A stretch of DNA of 64,000 bases from Flagellimonas zhangzhouensis. Its GTDB lineage: Bacteria; Bacteroidota; Bacteroidia; Flavobacteriales; Flavobacteriaceae. How positions within the stretch are numbered: the stretch's first letter is position 1; every line of letters begins with the position of its first letter. The position numbers and the translations under genes are program-made. The notes beneath the pieces were generated by a model, which saw nothing but the letters and a program-made list of their open reading frames with translations, was not told where the DNA came from and made no database searches. Of this stretch, positions 46,572 to 56,169 are shown piece after piece. Where the stretch lies: the NCBI RefSeq assembly GCF_900102925.1, contig NZ_FNKI01000004.1, positions 84,117-148,116 of the forward strand. The letters run 5' to 3'.

Positions 46572-48312
46572 TGGATTTATGCTGTTGAACCACAACTTAT
46601 TTTGGCCCTTACTGATTGGATGTTTGGTATTGTTGGGCTTTTTTGTTTGGAAGGAATGGCATCAAAAGGGACAATCTCGATTTTGGATTAAAATTGCAGT
46701 TGCCTGTATCGGATTAACCTCCTTGTTCCTCCTAATTTTAAAACCTGCTACCCCAAAAGACACCACAACAGGAAAGGCAATTGTACTTACCGAAGGATAC
46801 AGGGCGGAACAATTGGATAGTTTAAAAAAAGTGTTCAAGCGTATTAAATCTGAGGAATATGTTTCAGGGAAATCGCTTTCCATTATTGAAGATGTGGATT
46901 CACTTTTTCTACTTGGTCATGGGGTTCCACTGTATGATTTTTGGCAGTTGGAGGGTAAATCCGTTCAATTTTTAGGAGGCGAAGCAATTTCAGGTTGGAC
47001 GCAAATTCACCATACTGATGAATTGGAATTGGGAGAGGAACTTAAAGTTCAAGCACAATATCAAAATCCCCAAAAAGAGTATTGGGCCGTGTTAAAAGAT
47101 AATGGAGGAAATCCTTTAGATTCTGTTCAATTTGAAGAAGGGGAGGAGCAATTGGTTCAATTTACGGTCCAACCTAAAGCGAGTGGGCATTTTGTATATC
47201 AGTTGGAAGAAAAAAATGCAGAGGGAGCGCTGGTTTCTTCTGAACCCATTCCTTTTATTGTTGAGGATAGAGAACCTCTCCATATTTTAATCCTGAACAC
47301 TTTCCCCACCTTTGAAAGCAAGTACCTTAAAAATTATCTCGCTGAAAAAGGACATCAAGTTTTGGTGCGTTCCCAGTTGACCAAGAACAAATACAAGTTC
47401 GAATATTTTAATCGGGATACCCAACCTATTTATCAATTATCGAAACAAGCATTGGAGGCTTTTGACCTGCTTGTTTTTGATGTGGAATCATATCAGAATT
47501 TAGGCAGATCTGCATCAACGGTTTTAAAAGAGAGTATGGCGGAAAATGGTTTGGGTGTTTTTATCCAACCTAGTGGTAATTTGTTTACCTTATCAAAAAA
47601 TCAATTGCCCATTGGTTTTGATGCGGATTTCAACACAGATATTTCCTTAGGGAATCCACCACAGAGTTTGCAGAAATATCCTTTTGCGTTTCAACAGGAA
47701 TTTCCGCTACAACCCATCAAAATGGATTCAACAACCATTGCAGCTTATTTACCACAAGGAAAAGGCAAAATGGGAACCTCGCTTTTACAAAACACCTATC
47801 AATTGGTTTTGGATGGCAAACCAGATTCCTACGCAGCTATTTGGACTGAAATCTTGGATGCTTTGGTGCCTCAATTTGAGAAAAGTGCTTCTTGGGAAAT
47901 GGTTACCGATATTCCAAGAGTGGATGAACCTGCAAACTTTTGGGTACATTCAAGTACCAATCCATTAGAAGTAGAGATAGAAGCGAGCAGCAAATTACCC
48001 TTGCTTCAAGATGTGCCTATTCCATCACGTTGGAAAGGTGTTCAATATCCTAGAAAAAAGGGTTGGAACCAACTTCAAATTCCAGCAGATTCCACATCCC
48101 AATTTTCGTATTTCGTCTTTGGAAAAAACGAACGAACAACAGTTTCTCAACAAAATGTTTACGAGCAAAATCAGCGTTATTTTGGACAAGGCAAAAGTTC
48201 GAATGCTCAAGTAAGTGCCACATCAAAAAAAATGGAACCCATTTCACCACTATGGTTTTTTGTACCCTTTTTGTTGAGTATGGGATGGTTGTGGTTGGAG
48301 CCTAAACTCTAA
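46564..48312 (+). CDS. membrane protein with GATase-like domain, last gene of Bat operon
   Basis: I choose ATG 46564, which overlaps the stop of the preceding gene by 8 nt; GTG 46558 is possible but has no advantage. The 582-residue protein has membrane segments at about 11-28 and 39-58 and at the C terminus (PLWFFVPFLLSMGWLWLEP). The central region LHILILNTFPTFESKYLKNY followed by FDLLVFDVESYQNLG looks like a glutamine-amidotransferase-type fold without the catalytic Cys. Such proteins are common at the end of MoxR/DUF58/BatA operons. Its stop is 1 nt from the stop of the convergent esterase. Confidence 0.72.
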   Translation: MSDGFMLLNHNLFWPLLIGCLVLLGFFVWKEWHQKGQSRFWIKIAVACIGLTSLFLLILKPATPKDTTTGKAIVLTEGYRAEQLDSLKKVFKRIKSEEYVSGKSLSIIEDVDSLFLLGHGVPLYDFWQLEGKSVQFLGGEAISGWTQIHHTDELELGEELKVQAQYQNPQKEYWAVLKDNGGNPLDSVQFEEGEEQLVQFTVQPKASGHFVYQLEEKNAEGALVSSEPIPFIVEDREPLHILILNTFPTFESKYLKNYLAEKGHQVLVRSQLTKNKYKFEYFNRDTQPIYQLSKQALEAFDLLVFDVESYQNLGRSASTVLKESMAENGLGVFIQPSGNLFTLSKNQLPIGFDADFNTDISLGNPPQSLQKYPFAFQQEFPLQPIKMDSTTIAAYLPQGKGKMGTSLLQNTYQLVLDGKPDSYAAIWTEILDALVPQFEKSASWEMVTDIPRVDEPANFWVHSSTNPLEVEIEASSKLPLLQDVPIPSRWKGVQYPRKKGWNQLQIPADSTSQFSYFVFGKNERTTVSQQNVYEQNQRYFGQGKSSNAQVSATSKKMEPISPLWFFVPFLLSMGWLWLEPKL

Positions 48313-48313
48313 T

Positions 48314-50044
48314 TTATTGATATCTCCAACTGGTCAAATCAGCACCTTGAGGGGCACTTTCGGCAATTCGTTTCATGATTTTGGGCACATACATGGAGTT
48401 GTACCTTAACCTGCTGATGGCATTGGGTTGATCTGGGTCGCCGTTCCAACAATGTTCTGCACGGTCGCCATACAATACTTCCCCGTCGTAATACGGTTCG
48501 GTGGTACTCTCCAAAAAATCCTCCATTAAATACACGGCATTGTTCAAATAATAATTGTCCATATCCCCGCAATAGATGTGAATTTTACCTTGGAGTTTGG
48601 GTCCTAATTTGTCCCAATCCCGTTCCATGATATGCTTGAGGTCGTAGTTTTCTTTCCAGTATTCGGCCACTTCATGGTCAATATCCCCTGTCATTTTATC
48701 CCAAAGTCGAACAGGGTATCCATCCTCGCCTTGAGGGGAATACGTAGCCTCCCAAATATCCCATTGCTGACCCGATCTTGATTTATCGCCCAGCACCAAC
48801 TCCAAATGGTTGCCCTGTCGCAAAGTGGACTGAATTTGTCCCAAATAGTTTCTGTGGGAGGGAACCTCCAATTTTTTATGTTCTGAATCGTAGTAATAAG
48901 CATTATCATCCTCATAAATATTGGTAAGACAGTAGGCCCTAAAATCAATGGGATCTGGGCAGGCTGCAAAGCAGCCATTGTACTCATCTGGATATTTTAC
49001 TTGGACTGCCAAAGCTTCCCAACCACCAGTGGAACCACCGTAGAGGAATCTAGACCAACCTTCGCCCATACCCCGAAATTCTTTTTCGATATGGGGAATA
49101 AGTTCGTAGGTAATAGCATCGCCCCATGGTCCTTGACTGGCTGAATTCACAGCATAGGAATCGTCGTAATAAGGTGTGGGGTGTTGAATTTCTATAATAA
49201 GGAAGCGAGGAAAATCGGGTTCGTTCCAACGTTTGTAAAAATCGTAAGCTTCTTGTTGTTGAATGATGTTGTAGCCATCCAAGTCAAAACGTGCGGAATA
49301 AGTCGGTTCTAGGTTCGGGTCTGGTGGCGTGGTTCTAAATCCGCCAAAATCACTTGGAAAATGACCTTGAAAAACCATTAAGGGATATTTGGCTTCGGGA
49401 TGTTCTTCAAACCCTTTGGGCAATAAAATATGGGCGCCCAAATACATATCGCGTCCATAAAATTCGGAGAGTTTTTCCGATTTTAATTTAATGTGCTTGA
49501 TCCATTCCGAGTCTTCTGGTTCTTCAATAGGCGGGATTTCTTGGTTCATAACTAGGGAAACATTTTCCACTCCGTTTTCACCTACCGTAATTTTAAAAGG
49601 CTGGCTATACAAGTTACCAGGGGATCTATTCCATTGCTGTCCTTCGCCATTATCCATGGGCAATTTTACAGTATGTCCCGTGCTCAGGTTAAAGTTTTCG
49701 TACACATGCAAGAGTGCTTGCACGTTGTATTCTCCAGGCGGAATGTCTGAAAGACTAGGGTAGGGATAGCCAAAAACAGTTTCATCAAAAGTTATGGGTG
49801 ATCCTGGAGCCATTTCGTCCACATTCATTCCAAAAATAAGTTGGGAGCTTAGTCCATCATTGATTTGAAATCGGGGTTCTTTGCTATCATCTGTGGAAAG
49901 CATCAGTAGTAAACGGCCATCAATATTTTCGGCACTAACAGATTCATCAAAACTTACGTTGATGCTATAGGTTGAATTACTTTTTGGTTGACAGGAAATC
50001 AAAAAAAGGGAACAACTTAGAAAAAGGAGAAGGTACTTGGTCAT
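48314..50044 (-). CDS. alpha/beta hydrolase-fold (putative esterase) lipoprotein
   Basis: The 576-residue exported lipoprotein (lipobox FLISC, Cys18) has an N-terminal beta domain (about 25-160) and a C-terminal esterase-D-like hydrolase. The nucleophile elbow is YGGSTGGWEAL with Ser338. A late acid and His lie in the region ENYDLKHIMERDWDKLGPK and in VLYGDRAEHCWN. Loop lengths are consistent with feruloyl/acetyl esterase-type enzymes, but the substrate is unknown. It is separated from the CDF gene by 62 nt, both on minus. Confidence 0.86.
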   Translation of the reverse strand: MTKYLLLFLSCSLFLISCQPKSNSTYSINVSFDESVSAENIDGRLLLMLSTDDSKEPRFQINDGLSSQLIFGMNVDEMAPGSPITFDETVFGYPYPSLSDIPPGEYNVQALLHVYENFNLSTGHTVKLPMDNGEGQQWNRSPGNLYSQPFKITVGENGVENVSLVMNQEIPPIEEPEDSEWIKHIKLKSEKLSEFYGRDMYLGAHILLPKGFEEHPEAKYPLMVFQGHFPSDFGGFRTTPPDPNLEPTYSARFDLDGYNIIQQQEAYDFYKRWNEPDFPRFLIIEIQHPTPYYDDSYAVNSASQGPWGDAITYELIPHIEKEFRGMGEGWSRFLYGGSTGGWEALAVQVKYPDEYNGCFAACPDPIDFRAYCLTNIYEDDNAYYYDSEHKKLEVPSHRNYLGQIQSTLRQGNHLELVLGDKSRSGQQWDIWEATYSPQGEDGYPVRLWDKMTGDIDHEVAEYWKENYDLKHIMERDWDKLGPKLQGKIHIYCGDMDNYYLNNAVYLMEDFLESTTEPYYDGEVLYGDRAEHCWNGDPDQPNAISRLRYNSMYVPKIMKRIAESAPQGADLTSWRYQ

Positions 50045-50106
50045 GTTGGTTAGGTTTTAGATGAAAAAGATACTTCATTTTACCCCATAAACCAAGTGGT
50101 AACTTA

Positions 50107-50988
50107 TTAATTGTAAGTGTATTCGTTGGGCTCAATGTGGATGAGTACATGTCCCAAGTTCGGGATTTCTTTCCGTAAATGATCTTTTAGTTCATGGGCA
50201 ATCCAGTGTCCTTTTTCCACCGAATTATTCCCATCAACAATGGCATGAAGATCAACATGGAATTGCATGCCTGATTTTCTGATAAAACATTTTTCGGTAC
50301 CCAAAACTCCTTCAACTTCTAAGGATTTTATTCGGATTTCGTCAATAAGGTCATCATATTGGTGCTCGTCCATAATTTCACCCAATGCGGGACGGAAAAT
50401 CAAAAAGCTGTTGTAAAGGATAAATGCAGAAGCCAATAGGGCGGCCCAATCATCTGCAGTTTCGTATCCATCACCAAAAATCAAGGCGATTGAAATTCCG
50501 ATAAAAGCCATCACAGACGTAATCGCGTCGCTTCTATGGTGCCAAGCATCCGCTCGTAAGCTGGAACTGTTGGTTTGTTTACTTTTTCTGATCACGATTT
50601 GAAAGGAGATTTCTTTCCAAAGGATAATACCGCCCAAAACAAAAAGCGTCCAAGATTCGGGAACTTTATGGGGTGTTTGAATGTGTTGAATGCTTTCGTA
50701 GGCAATTATGGTGGCCGAAGTGACCAAAAAGGCTACTACAATAAAAGTAATCAACGGCTCTATTTTGCCGTGGCCGTAGGGATGGTTGTCATCTGGCGGT
50801 TTCTCGGCATATTTAAAGCCTAAAAGCACCAAAAATGAGGAAAATATATCTGTGGTAGACTCAATGGCATCGGCAATTAGGGCGTAGGAGTTGCCAAAAA
50901 AACCTGCCAATCCTTTTATCAAAGCCAGTGCAATATTGCCCAAAAGACTAAAATAAGTGGTTCGTATTGCGGTTTTTTCGTTGCTCAT
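50107..50988 (-). CDS. cation diffusion facilitator (CDF) family transporter
   Basis: The 293-residue transporter exports divalent metals (Zn, Co, Fe or Mn) in exchange for protons. There are six membrane segments, with metal residues in ALIADAIESTTDIFSS (D-x-x-x-x-x-D pattern) and RADAWHHRSDAITS. The cytoplasmic C-terminal domain (GTEKCFIRKSGMQFHVDLHA) has dimer metal sites. No HMA domain is present, unlike the CDF protein at the window end. The gene is followed by its own short gap and does not overlap its neighbours. Confidence 0.94.
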   Translation of the reverse strand: MSNEKTAIRTTYFSLLGNIALALIKGLAGFFGNSYALIADAIESTTDIFSSFLVLLGFKYAEKPPDDNHPYGHGKIEPLITFIVVAFLVTSATIIAYESIQHIQTPHKVPESWTLFVLGGIILWKEISFQIVIRKSKQTNSSSLRADAWHHRSDAITSVMAFIGISIALIFGDGYETADDWAALLASAFILYNSFLIFRPALGEIMDEHQYDDLIDEIRIKSLEVEGVLGTEKCFIRKSGMQFHVDLHAIVDGNNSVEKGHWIAHELKDHLRKEIPNLGHVLIHIEPNEYTYN

Positions 50989-51047
50989 AGTTGCCTGGAA
51001 TAGGTTTTACGAAGATCGGGATTACAAATGAAAACTAGGATAAAAAT

Positions 51048-51082
51048 ATCCCCGGTAGTTAAAGGCTGTAACTACCGGGGAT
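51048..51082 (-). terminator. terminator of ppdK
   Basis: ATCCCCGGTAGTT (51048-51060) and AACTACCGGGGAT (51070-51082) form a perfect 13-bp stem with a 9-nt loop. On the minus strand it is followed by ATTTTTATCC. It lies 29 nt after the ppdK stop (51112). Confidence 0.85.
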
Positions 51083-51111
51083 TGAAAAAAACAAAACAAT
51101 TACGTTAGCAA

Positions 51112-53838
51112 TTAACTTTCGGCTACCACGGCTTGGGCAGCGGCTACTCTTGCAATCGGCACTCTATATGGGGAGCAGCTAACATAGTCCATTCCTGTTT
51201 TATGGCAGAATCCTACGGAACTTGGTTCTCCACCGTGTTCTCCACAGATTCCTACTTTAAGTCCAGGTTTGGTAGCGCGTCCACTATCGGTACCCAATTT
51301 TACCAATTGGCCAACACCTTCTTGGTCCAAAACTTCGAATGGGTCCGCTTTTAGGATACCTTTTTCAATATAGATTGGTAAAAACTTACCAGAATCGTCC
51401 CTAGAGTAACCAAAGGTCATTTGGGTTAGGTCGTTTGTACCGAAACTGAAGAAGTCTGCAATTTTGGCAATCTCACCAGCAACCAAGGTTGCTCTTGGAG
51501 TTTCTATCATGGTACCTACGGAATACTCCACCGAATCTTTACGTTTTTTGAACAACTGTTCGGCGGTATTGTCGATGATTTCTTTTTGTTGTTTGAATTC
51601 TTCGACGGTTCCTACCAAGGGTACCATAATCTCAGGTTTGGTAATGATGCCTTCTTTTTTCAAGTTCAATGCAGCTTCCAAAATGGCTTGCGTTTGCATT
51701 TCGGTGATTTCGGGATAGGTATTTCCTAAACGGCAACCACGGTGACCCAACATTGGGTTGAACTCTTCCAATTCTGCTACTTTGTTTTTCACAGAAGACA
51801 AGGAAATATGTAAGTCATCTGCCAATTCTTTTTGGGTAGCCAATTGATGGGGTACGAACTCGTGCAATGGTGGATCCAATAATCTCACGGTAACAGGAAG
51901 TCCGTTCATAGCTCTAAAGATGCCTTCAAAATCGCCACGTTGCATGGGTAGTAGTTCCTTAAGAGCTTGTTTACGTCCTTTAACGGTATCGGCCAGGATC
52001 ATTTCACGCATGGCTTTTATACGATCTACTTCAAAGAACATATGCTCGGTACGGGTAAGTCCTATACCTTTGGCTCCAAAGCTTCTTGCAACTTCAGCAT
52101 CTTTTGGAGTATCTGCATTGGTACGAACATCCAATCTAGCATACGTATCGGCCAAGTTCATCAATTCGGCGAACTCTCCACTTAATTCAGGTTCTTTGGT
52201 GGCTACTTTGCCTTCCAAAATGTTACCTGTTGAACCGTTGATGGAAATCCAATCGCCTTCATGGTATTCATGTCCATCGACTCTTAGGATTCTTTCCTTG
52301 TAGTTGATTTTTAATGCACCTGCACCTGAAACGCAGCATTTACCGATACCTCTTGCTACTACCGCAGCGTGGGAGGTCATACCACCTCTTGCGGTTACAA
52401 TACCTTTGGCAATATTCATCCCTTCCACATCTTCTGGAGAGGTTTCTATACGTACCAAGATGCTGTTTTTGTATTTCACGGCCTCATCGGCAAAGAACAC
52501 AATTTGACCTGTGGCAGCACCTGGGGATGCTGGTAACCCTTGTGCAATAACTTCGGCTTCTTTCAAAGCTTTTGGATCAAAGATCGGGTGCAATAGTTCG
52601 TCTAGCTTGATCGGCTCTATGCGCATTAGGGCCATTTTTTCATCTATTGATCCTTCTTTGAGCAGATCCATGGCAATTTTCACCATGGCAGCACCAGTTC
52701 GTTTACCATTACGTGTTTGTAAGATCCATAGTTTACCTTGTTGAATGGTGAACTCCATATCTTGCATATCGTGATAATGGGTCTCCAATTTATTTTGGTA
52801 TTCAAACAGTTCCTTGTAAATGTCAGGCATCAATTCTTCTAAGGAAGGATAGGATTCTTTACGTTCTTCTTCATCAATTTGAGCTAATTCTGCCCAACGT
52901 TGAGACCCCAATAAAGTAATTTGTTGTGGGGTGCGTACACCGGCCACCACATCTTCACCTTGGGCATTGATCAAGTATTCCCCGTTGAATTTGTTTTCTC
53001 CAGTACCTGCATCCCTTGTAAAGCAAACTCCTGTTCCAGAATCTTCTCCCATATTACCGAACACCATGGCCTGAACGTTAACCGCGGTTCCCCAATCTTC
53101 TGGATAGCCGTGCATTTTTCTGTAGTAAATGGCACGATCACCGTTCCAGCTATCAAAAACAGCCATTATTGCTCCCCAAAGTTGGTCCCAAGGATTGGTA
53201 GGGAAAGGTTGTCCTGTTCTTTTTTCAACGATGTCCTTAAAGTCGTACACCAAATCTTGAAGATCTTGAACGGTGAATTGGGTATCGTGCTCAATTCTTC
53301 GTTTATCTTTCAAATGGTCTATGATTTCTTCAAAAGGATCTAAATCGTCTTTAGATTCTGGTTTTAGACCCATAACCACACTACTGTACATTTGGATAAA
53401 ACGACGGTAAGAGTCCCAAGCAAAACGTTCGTTGCCTGTCATTTTAATAACTCCTTTTACGGATTCGTCATTCAATCCCAAATTTAATACGGTGTCCATC
53501 ATACCGGGCATGGATACCCTTGCACCTGAACGCACTGAAATAAGGAGCGGGTTTTCGTCATCTCCAAAAATGGAACCCATGGTTTTTTCGATGCGGTTGA
53601 TCGCTTCGCGTACTTCAGGTTCAATTTTTTTAATGACCACATCCTTACCTTCATTATTGTATTGGGTACATACTTCTGTAGTTATGGTAAATCCTGGCGG
53701 CACTGGAATACCAATTCGGCTCATCTCGGCCAAGTTGGCGCCCTTACCTCCAAGTAAGTTTTTCATTTCGCGACTTCCATCAGCTTTTTTGTTGCCGAAG
53801 GAATACACGCTTAACTGATTTTCTGTGAGTGTTTCCAT
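51112..53838 (-). CDS. ppdK: pyruvate, phosphate dikinase
   Basis: This 908-residue cytosolic enzyme interconverts pyruvate, ATP and phosphate with phosphoenolpyruvate, AMP and pyrophosphate. The order is an ATP-grasp domain (SVRSGARVSMPGMMDTVLNL, GEYLINAQGEDVVAGVRTP), a phospho-His domain with GGMTSHAAVVARG (His490), and a C-terminal PEP/pyruvate TIM barrel (GLTRTEHMFFE, GTMIETPRA, FSFGTNDLTQMTFGYSRDD, GICGEHGGEP). All motifs are intact. It is monocistronic, with a 344-nt region separating it from the divergent YceI gene. Confidence 0.98.
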   Translation of the reverse strand: METLTENQLSVYSFGNKKADGSREMKNLLGGKGANLAEMSRIGIPVPPGFTITTEVCTQYNNEGKDVVIKKIEPEVREAINRIEKTMGSIFGDDENPLLISVRSGARVSMPGMMDTVLNLGLNDESVKGVIKMTGNERFAWDSYRRFIQMYSSVVMGLKPESKDDLDPFEEIIDHLKDKRRIEHDTQFTVQDLQDLVYDFKDIVEKRTGQPFPTNPWDQLWGAIMAVFDSWNGDRAIYYRKMHGYPEDWGTAVNVQAMVFGNMGEDSGTGVCFTRDAGTGENKFNGEYLINAQGEDVVAGVRTPQQITLLGSQRWAELAQIDEEERKESYPSLEELMPDIYKELFEYQNKLETHYHDMQDMEFTIQQGKLWILQTRNGKRTGAAMVKIAMDLLKEGSIDEKMALMRIEPIKLDELLHPIFDPKALKEAEVIAQGLPASPGAATGQIVFFADEAVKYKNSILVRIETSPEDVEGMNIAKGIVTARGGMTSHAAVVARGIGKCCVSGAGALKINYKERILRVDGHEYHEGDWISINGSTGNILEGKVATKEPELSGEFAELMNLADTYARLDVRTNADTPKDAEVARSFGAKGIGLTRTEHMFFEVDRIKAMREMILADTVKGRKQALKELLPMQRGDFEGIFRAMNGLPVTVRLLDPPLHEFVPHQLATQKELADDLHISLSSVKNKVAELEEFNPMLGHRGCRLGNTYPEITEMQTQAILEAALNLKKEGIITKPEIMVPLVGTVEEFKQQKEIIDNTAEQLFKKRKDSVEYSVGTMIETPRATLVAGEIAKIADFFSFGTNDLTQMTFGYSRDDSGKFLPIYIEKGILKADPFEVLDQEGVGQLVKLGTDSGRATKPGLKVGICGEHGGEPSSVGFCHKTGMDYVSCSPYRVPIARVAAAQAVVAES

Positions 53839-54182
53839 CTTTATATTGATTAAAGAAATTGACTTGTGCTAAAATTTCTATGTAAAATTAGTGGGTATGC
53901 CCAGCTCAAAACATGATAAAAGTCAGGTGGAAATCTCAGTTCCAAAGTGTTAACGGTTTTGTGAATGAAACTTGGGAAAGTATGGTCTCAGATGATGAAA
54001 AATTGACATCCCTTTTTATAAAATTCTTAAGTGGGAACATTTACAAATCATAAAATTCTGACAAAAATTATTTTTTTATAATTTTAAGTATCTAATAATC
54101 AAATAAATACATAGATCATGACATTTATCATCTTTTGATAAAATTCGCTGAAAGAACTTTGACCTATCAAAATTTTAGAATT
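53839..54182. other. divergent intergenic region between ppdK and yceI
   Basis: This AT-rich region has no credible gene. A promoter-like pair TTG (54135-54137) and GAACTTTG (54154-54161, one mismatch to TAnnTTTG, 16 nt spacing) lies upstream of the yceI ATG at 54183. I see no strong promoter for ppdK. Confidence 0.45.
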
Positions 54183-54782
54183 ATGCACAATCACACACAA
54201 CCTCGACCAATGTTCATTTGGAGAACAATTTTCTGGATGACATTTCTTCTGATACCATTTGCACTTTCATCACAAACCTATAAGCTAAGCGGCAGTGAAG
54301 GAGAAGTTATGGTAACAGGAACTTCCACCCTTCATGATTGGGAAGAAATCGCTGAAAAAAAATCTGGTTCCATTGGGCTTGATGTTAGCGGAGAGCTTCC
54401 AAAAATCACCACTTTAAAATTTGCTGTTGAATCTGAAAGCTTAAAAAGTGGTAAAAGTGGGATGGACAAAAACACCTATAAAGCGTTGGATTCTGATAAA
54501 CATAAAGAAATAGTTTATCAAATGACCTCCGTAAAAAGTATCTCAAAGGCTTCTTCTGCCAATACTTATAAGGTAATCGCTACTGGCAACTTGACCATTG
54601 CGGGGCATACCAATAAGGTAGACCTTCCTTTTAACTTAACCGTTAACGGAAGTAAAGTTACCCTTGATGGAAAGTATGGAATGAAAATGACCTCTTTTGG
54701 TATTGAACCTCCAAAAGCCTTGATGGGCACCATCAAAACTGGTGATGAAATTGAGATTCACTACACTACTATTTGGAAATAA
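54183..54782 (+). CDS. YceI-family periplasmic protein (1)
   Basis: I choose ATG 54183 because TTG 54135 adds 16 residues of no value and sits in the promoter region. The 199-residue protein has a signal/anchor (IFWMTFLLIPFALSSQ) and a YceI lipocalin-like barrel (VMVTGTSTLHDWEE, GSIGLDVSGELPKITTLKFA, ATGNLTIAGHTNKVDLPF, GMKMTSFGIEPPKALMG). YceI proteins bind polyisoprenoid-type lipids. The next gene is an outer-membrane barrel (44 nt) and the one after it is another YceI-like protein, so the set may handle a lipophilic molecule (inference). Confidence 0.9.
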   Translation: MHNHTQPRPMFIWRTIFWMTFLLIPFALSSQTYKLSGSEGEVMVTGTSTLHDWEEIAEKKSGSIGLDVSGELPKITTLKFAVESESLKSGKSGMDKNTYKALDSDKHKEIVYQMTSVKSISKASSANTYKVIATGNLTIAGHTNKVDLPFNLTVNGSKVTLDGKYGMKMTSFGIEPPKALMGTIKTGDEIEIHYTTIWK

Positions 54783-54826
54783 GAACAATCAATTAATAAA
54801 TATAACTCAACTAAAATTCAATAACA

Positions 54827-56089
54827 ATGAGAAATACTGTGAAATACGGAGTAATGGCGCTTGTTTTCTTTGCTGGCCTGGTGGGATATTCCCAAACCCG
54901 TAAACTGGATAATTATCGCGAACCCGACAAAAATGGTGTAAATGTTTTTGAAGCACCAAAAGATACCGTTTCAACTTTTGATGGTGTTAAAGTAAGAGTA
55001 GGTGGTTCTTCTACCTTGCAATTTCAAGCAGTAGATCATGAAAACTCTGGTGCTGTAGAGTTGATCGAAATTGGTGACAACTTTAACTTGGCTACTGCTA
55101 ACTTAGATTTGGATGTTGCCTTGGCAAAAGGTGTTCGTATGCACTTAAGAACTTATCTTTCTTCACGTCACCACCCAGAACCTTATGTAAAAGGTGGTTA
55201 TTTTCAAGTGGACAACTTGGATTTCATCAGCCCTGGATTCTTGGAAGAAGCGATGAAATATTTGACCATTAAAGTAGGTCACATGGAAAACAACTATGGT
55301 GATGCCCACTTTAGAAGAACAGACAACGCGCAAGCCATGCACAACCCATTTGTTGGTAACTTGATTATGGATGCGTTTACTACCGAAGTTGGTGGTGAGG
55401 TGTATTTCAGAAAGAATGGCTTCATTGCAATGTTTGGTCTTACCAATGGTAAATTGAATCAAGCAGTAAACAACCCTGGTACAACTGGAGCTTCTATTAT
55501 GGCAAAATTGGGTTACGATGGTCAAGTTAGTGATGACTTAAGACTTAGACTTACTGGATCTATGTACAGCACCAGTAAATCTGCAAGAACTTACCTTTAT
55601 GCAGCTGACCGTTCTGGATCTAGATATTACTTGGTTTTGGAACCAGCAGATGCATCTACTTCAGGGAATTTCCGTTCCGGTAGATATAATCCTGGATTCA
55701 ACAATGAGCTAACAGCCTTCATGTTCAACCCTTTTGTAAAATATAAAGGATTGGAGTTCTTTGGTACCGTTGAATTGGCTTCTGGTAAAACCGATGCAGA
55801 GACTGATACAAGAAATGCCACTCAGTTGGCAGGTGAGTTGATCTACAGATTTGGTGGAAATGAAAACTTCTACTTAGGAACTCGTTACAACACTGTAAAA
55901 TCTGATGATCCATCTGGTTCTGAAGTTACTATTGACAGATTCCAATTGGGAGGTGGTGTATTCTTGACCAAAAACATTTTGACAAAAATAGAATACGTGA
56001 ATCAATCCCATGATGGATATGATACCACAAGTATCTTTAACGAAGGTAAATTTAATGGGGTTTTATTGGAAGCTATCATCAGCTTCTAA
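54827..56089 (+). CDS. outer-membrane barrel protein between two YceI genes
   Basis: The 420-residue protein has a signal peptide (VFFAGLVGYSQ) and then a porin-like set of beta strands ending in Phe (VLLEAIISF). Features include FDGVKVRVGGSSTLQFQA near the start, YLTIKVGHMENNYGDAHFRR and NIYLGTRYN-like late strands (NFYLGTRYNTVKSDD). It resembles Bacteroidota phosphate-selective or DcaP-type porins in outline, but I cannot assign a family. A terminator follows at 56114. Confidence 0.72.
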   Translation: MRNTVKYGVMALVFFAGLVGYSQTRKLDNYREPDKNGVNVFEAPKDTVSTFDGVKVRVGGSSTLQFQAVDHENSGAVELIEIGDNFNLATANLDLDVALAKGVRMHLRTYLSSRHHPEPYVKGGYFQVDNLDFISPGFLEEAMKYLTIKVGHMENNYGDAHFRRTDNAQAMHNPFVGNLIMDAFTTEVGGEVYFRKNGFIAMFGLTNGKLNQAVNNPGTTGASIMAKLGYDGQVSDDLRLRLTGSMYSTSKSARTYLYAADRSGSRYYLVLEPADASTSGNFRSGRYNPGFNNELTAFMFNPFVKYKGLEFFGTVELASGKTDAETDTRNATQLAGELIYRFGGNENFYLGTRYNTVKSDDPSGSEVTIDRFQLGGGVFLTKNILTKIEYVNQSHDGYDTTSIFNEGKFNGVLLEAIISF

Positions 56090-56113
56090 CCAACACAATA
56101 GGGTTAAATAACG

Positions 56114-56142
56114 AAACCTAGGGCCTAAAGCCCTAGGTTTTA
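56114..56142 (+). terminator. terminator after barrel gene
   Basis: AAACCTAGGGC (56114-56124) and GCCCTAGGTTT (56130-56140) form a perfect 11-bp stem with a 5-nt loop CTAAA. It lies 24 nt after the barrel stop. Confidence 0.8.
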
Positions 56143-56169
56143 AAACGTAAAAAAGTTATCTTTAAATTC

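Noticed and set aside
48314..50044. Polysaccharide utilisation gene linked to SusCD
   Set aside because: The esterase is more than 40 kb away from the SusCD pair and on the other side of several unrelated operons, so no functional link can be claimed.
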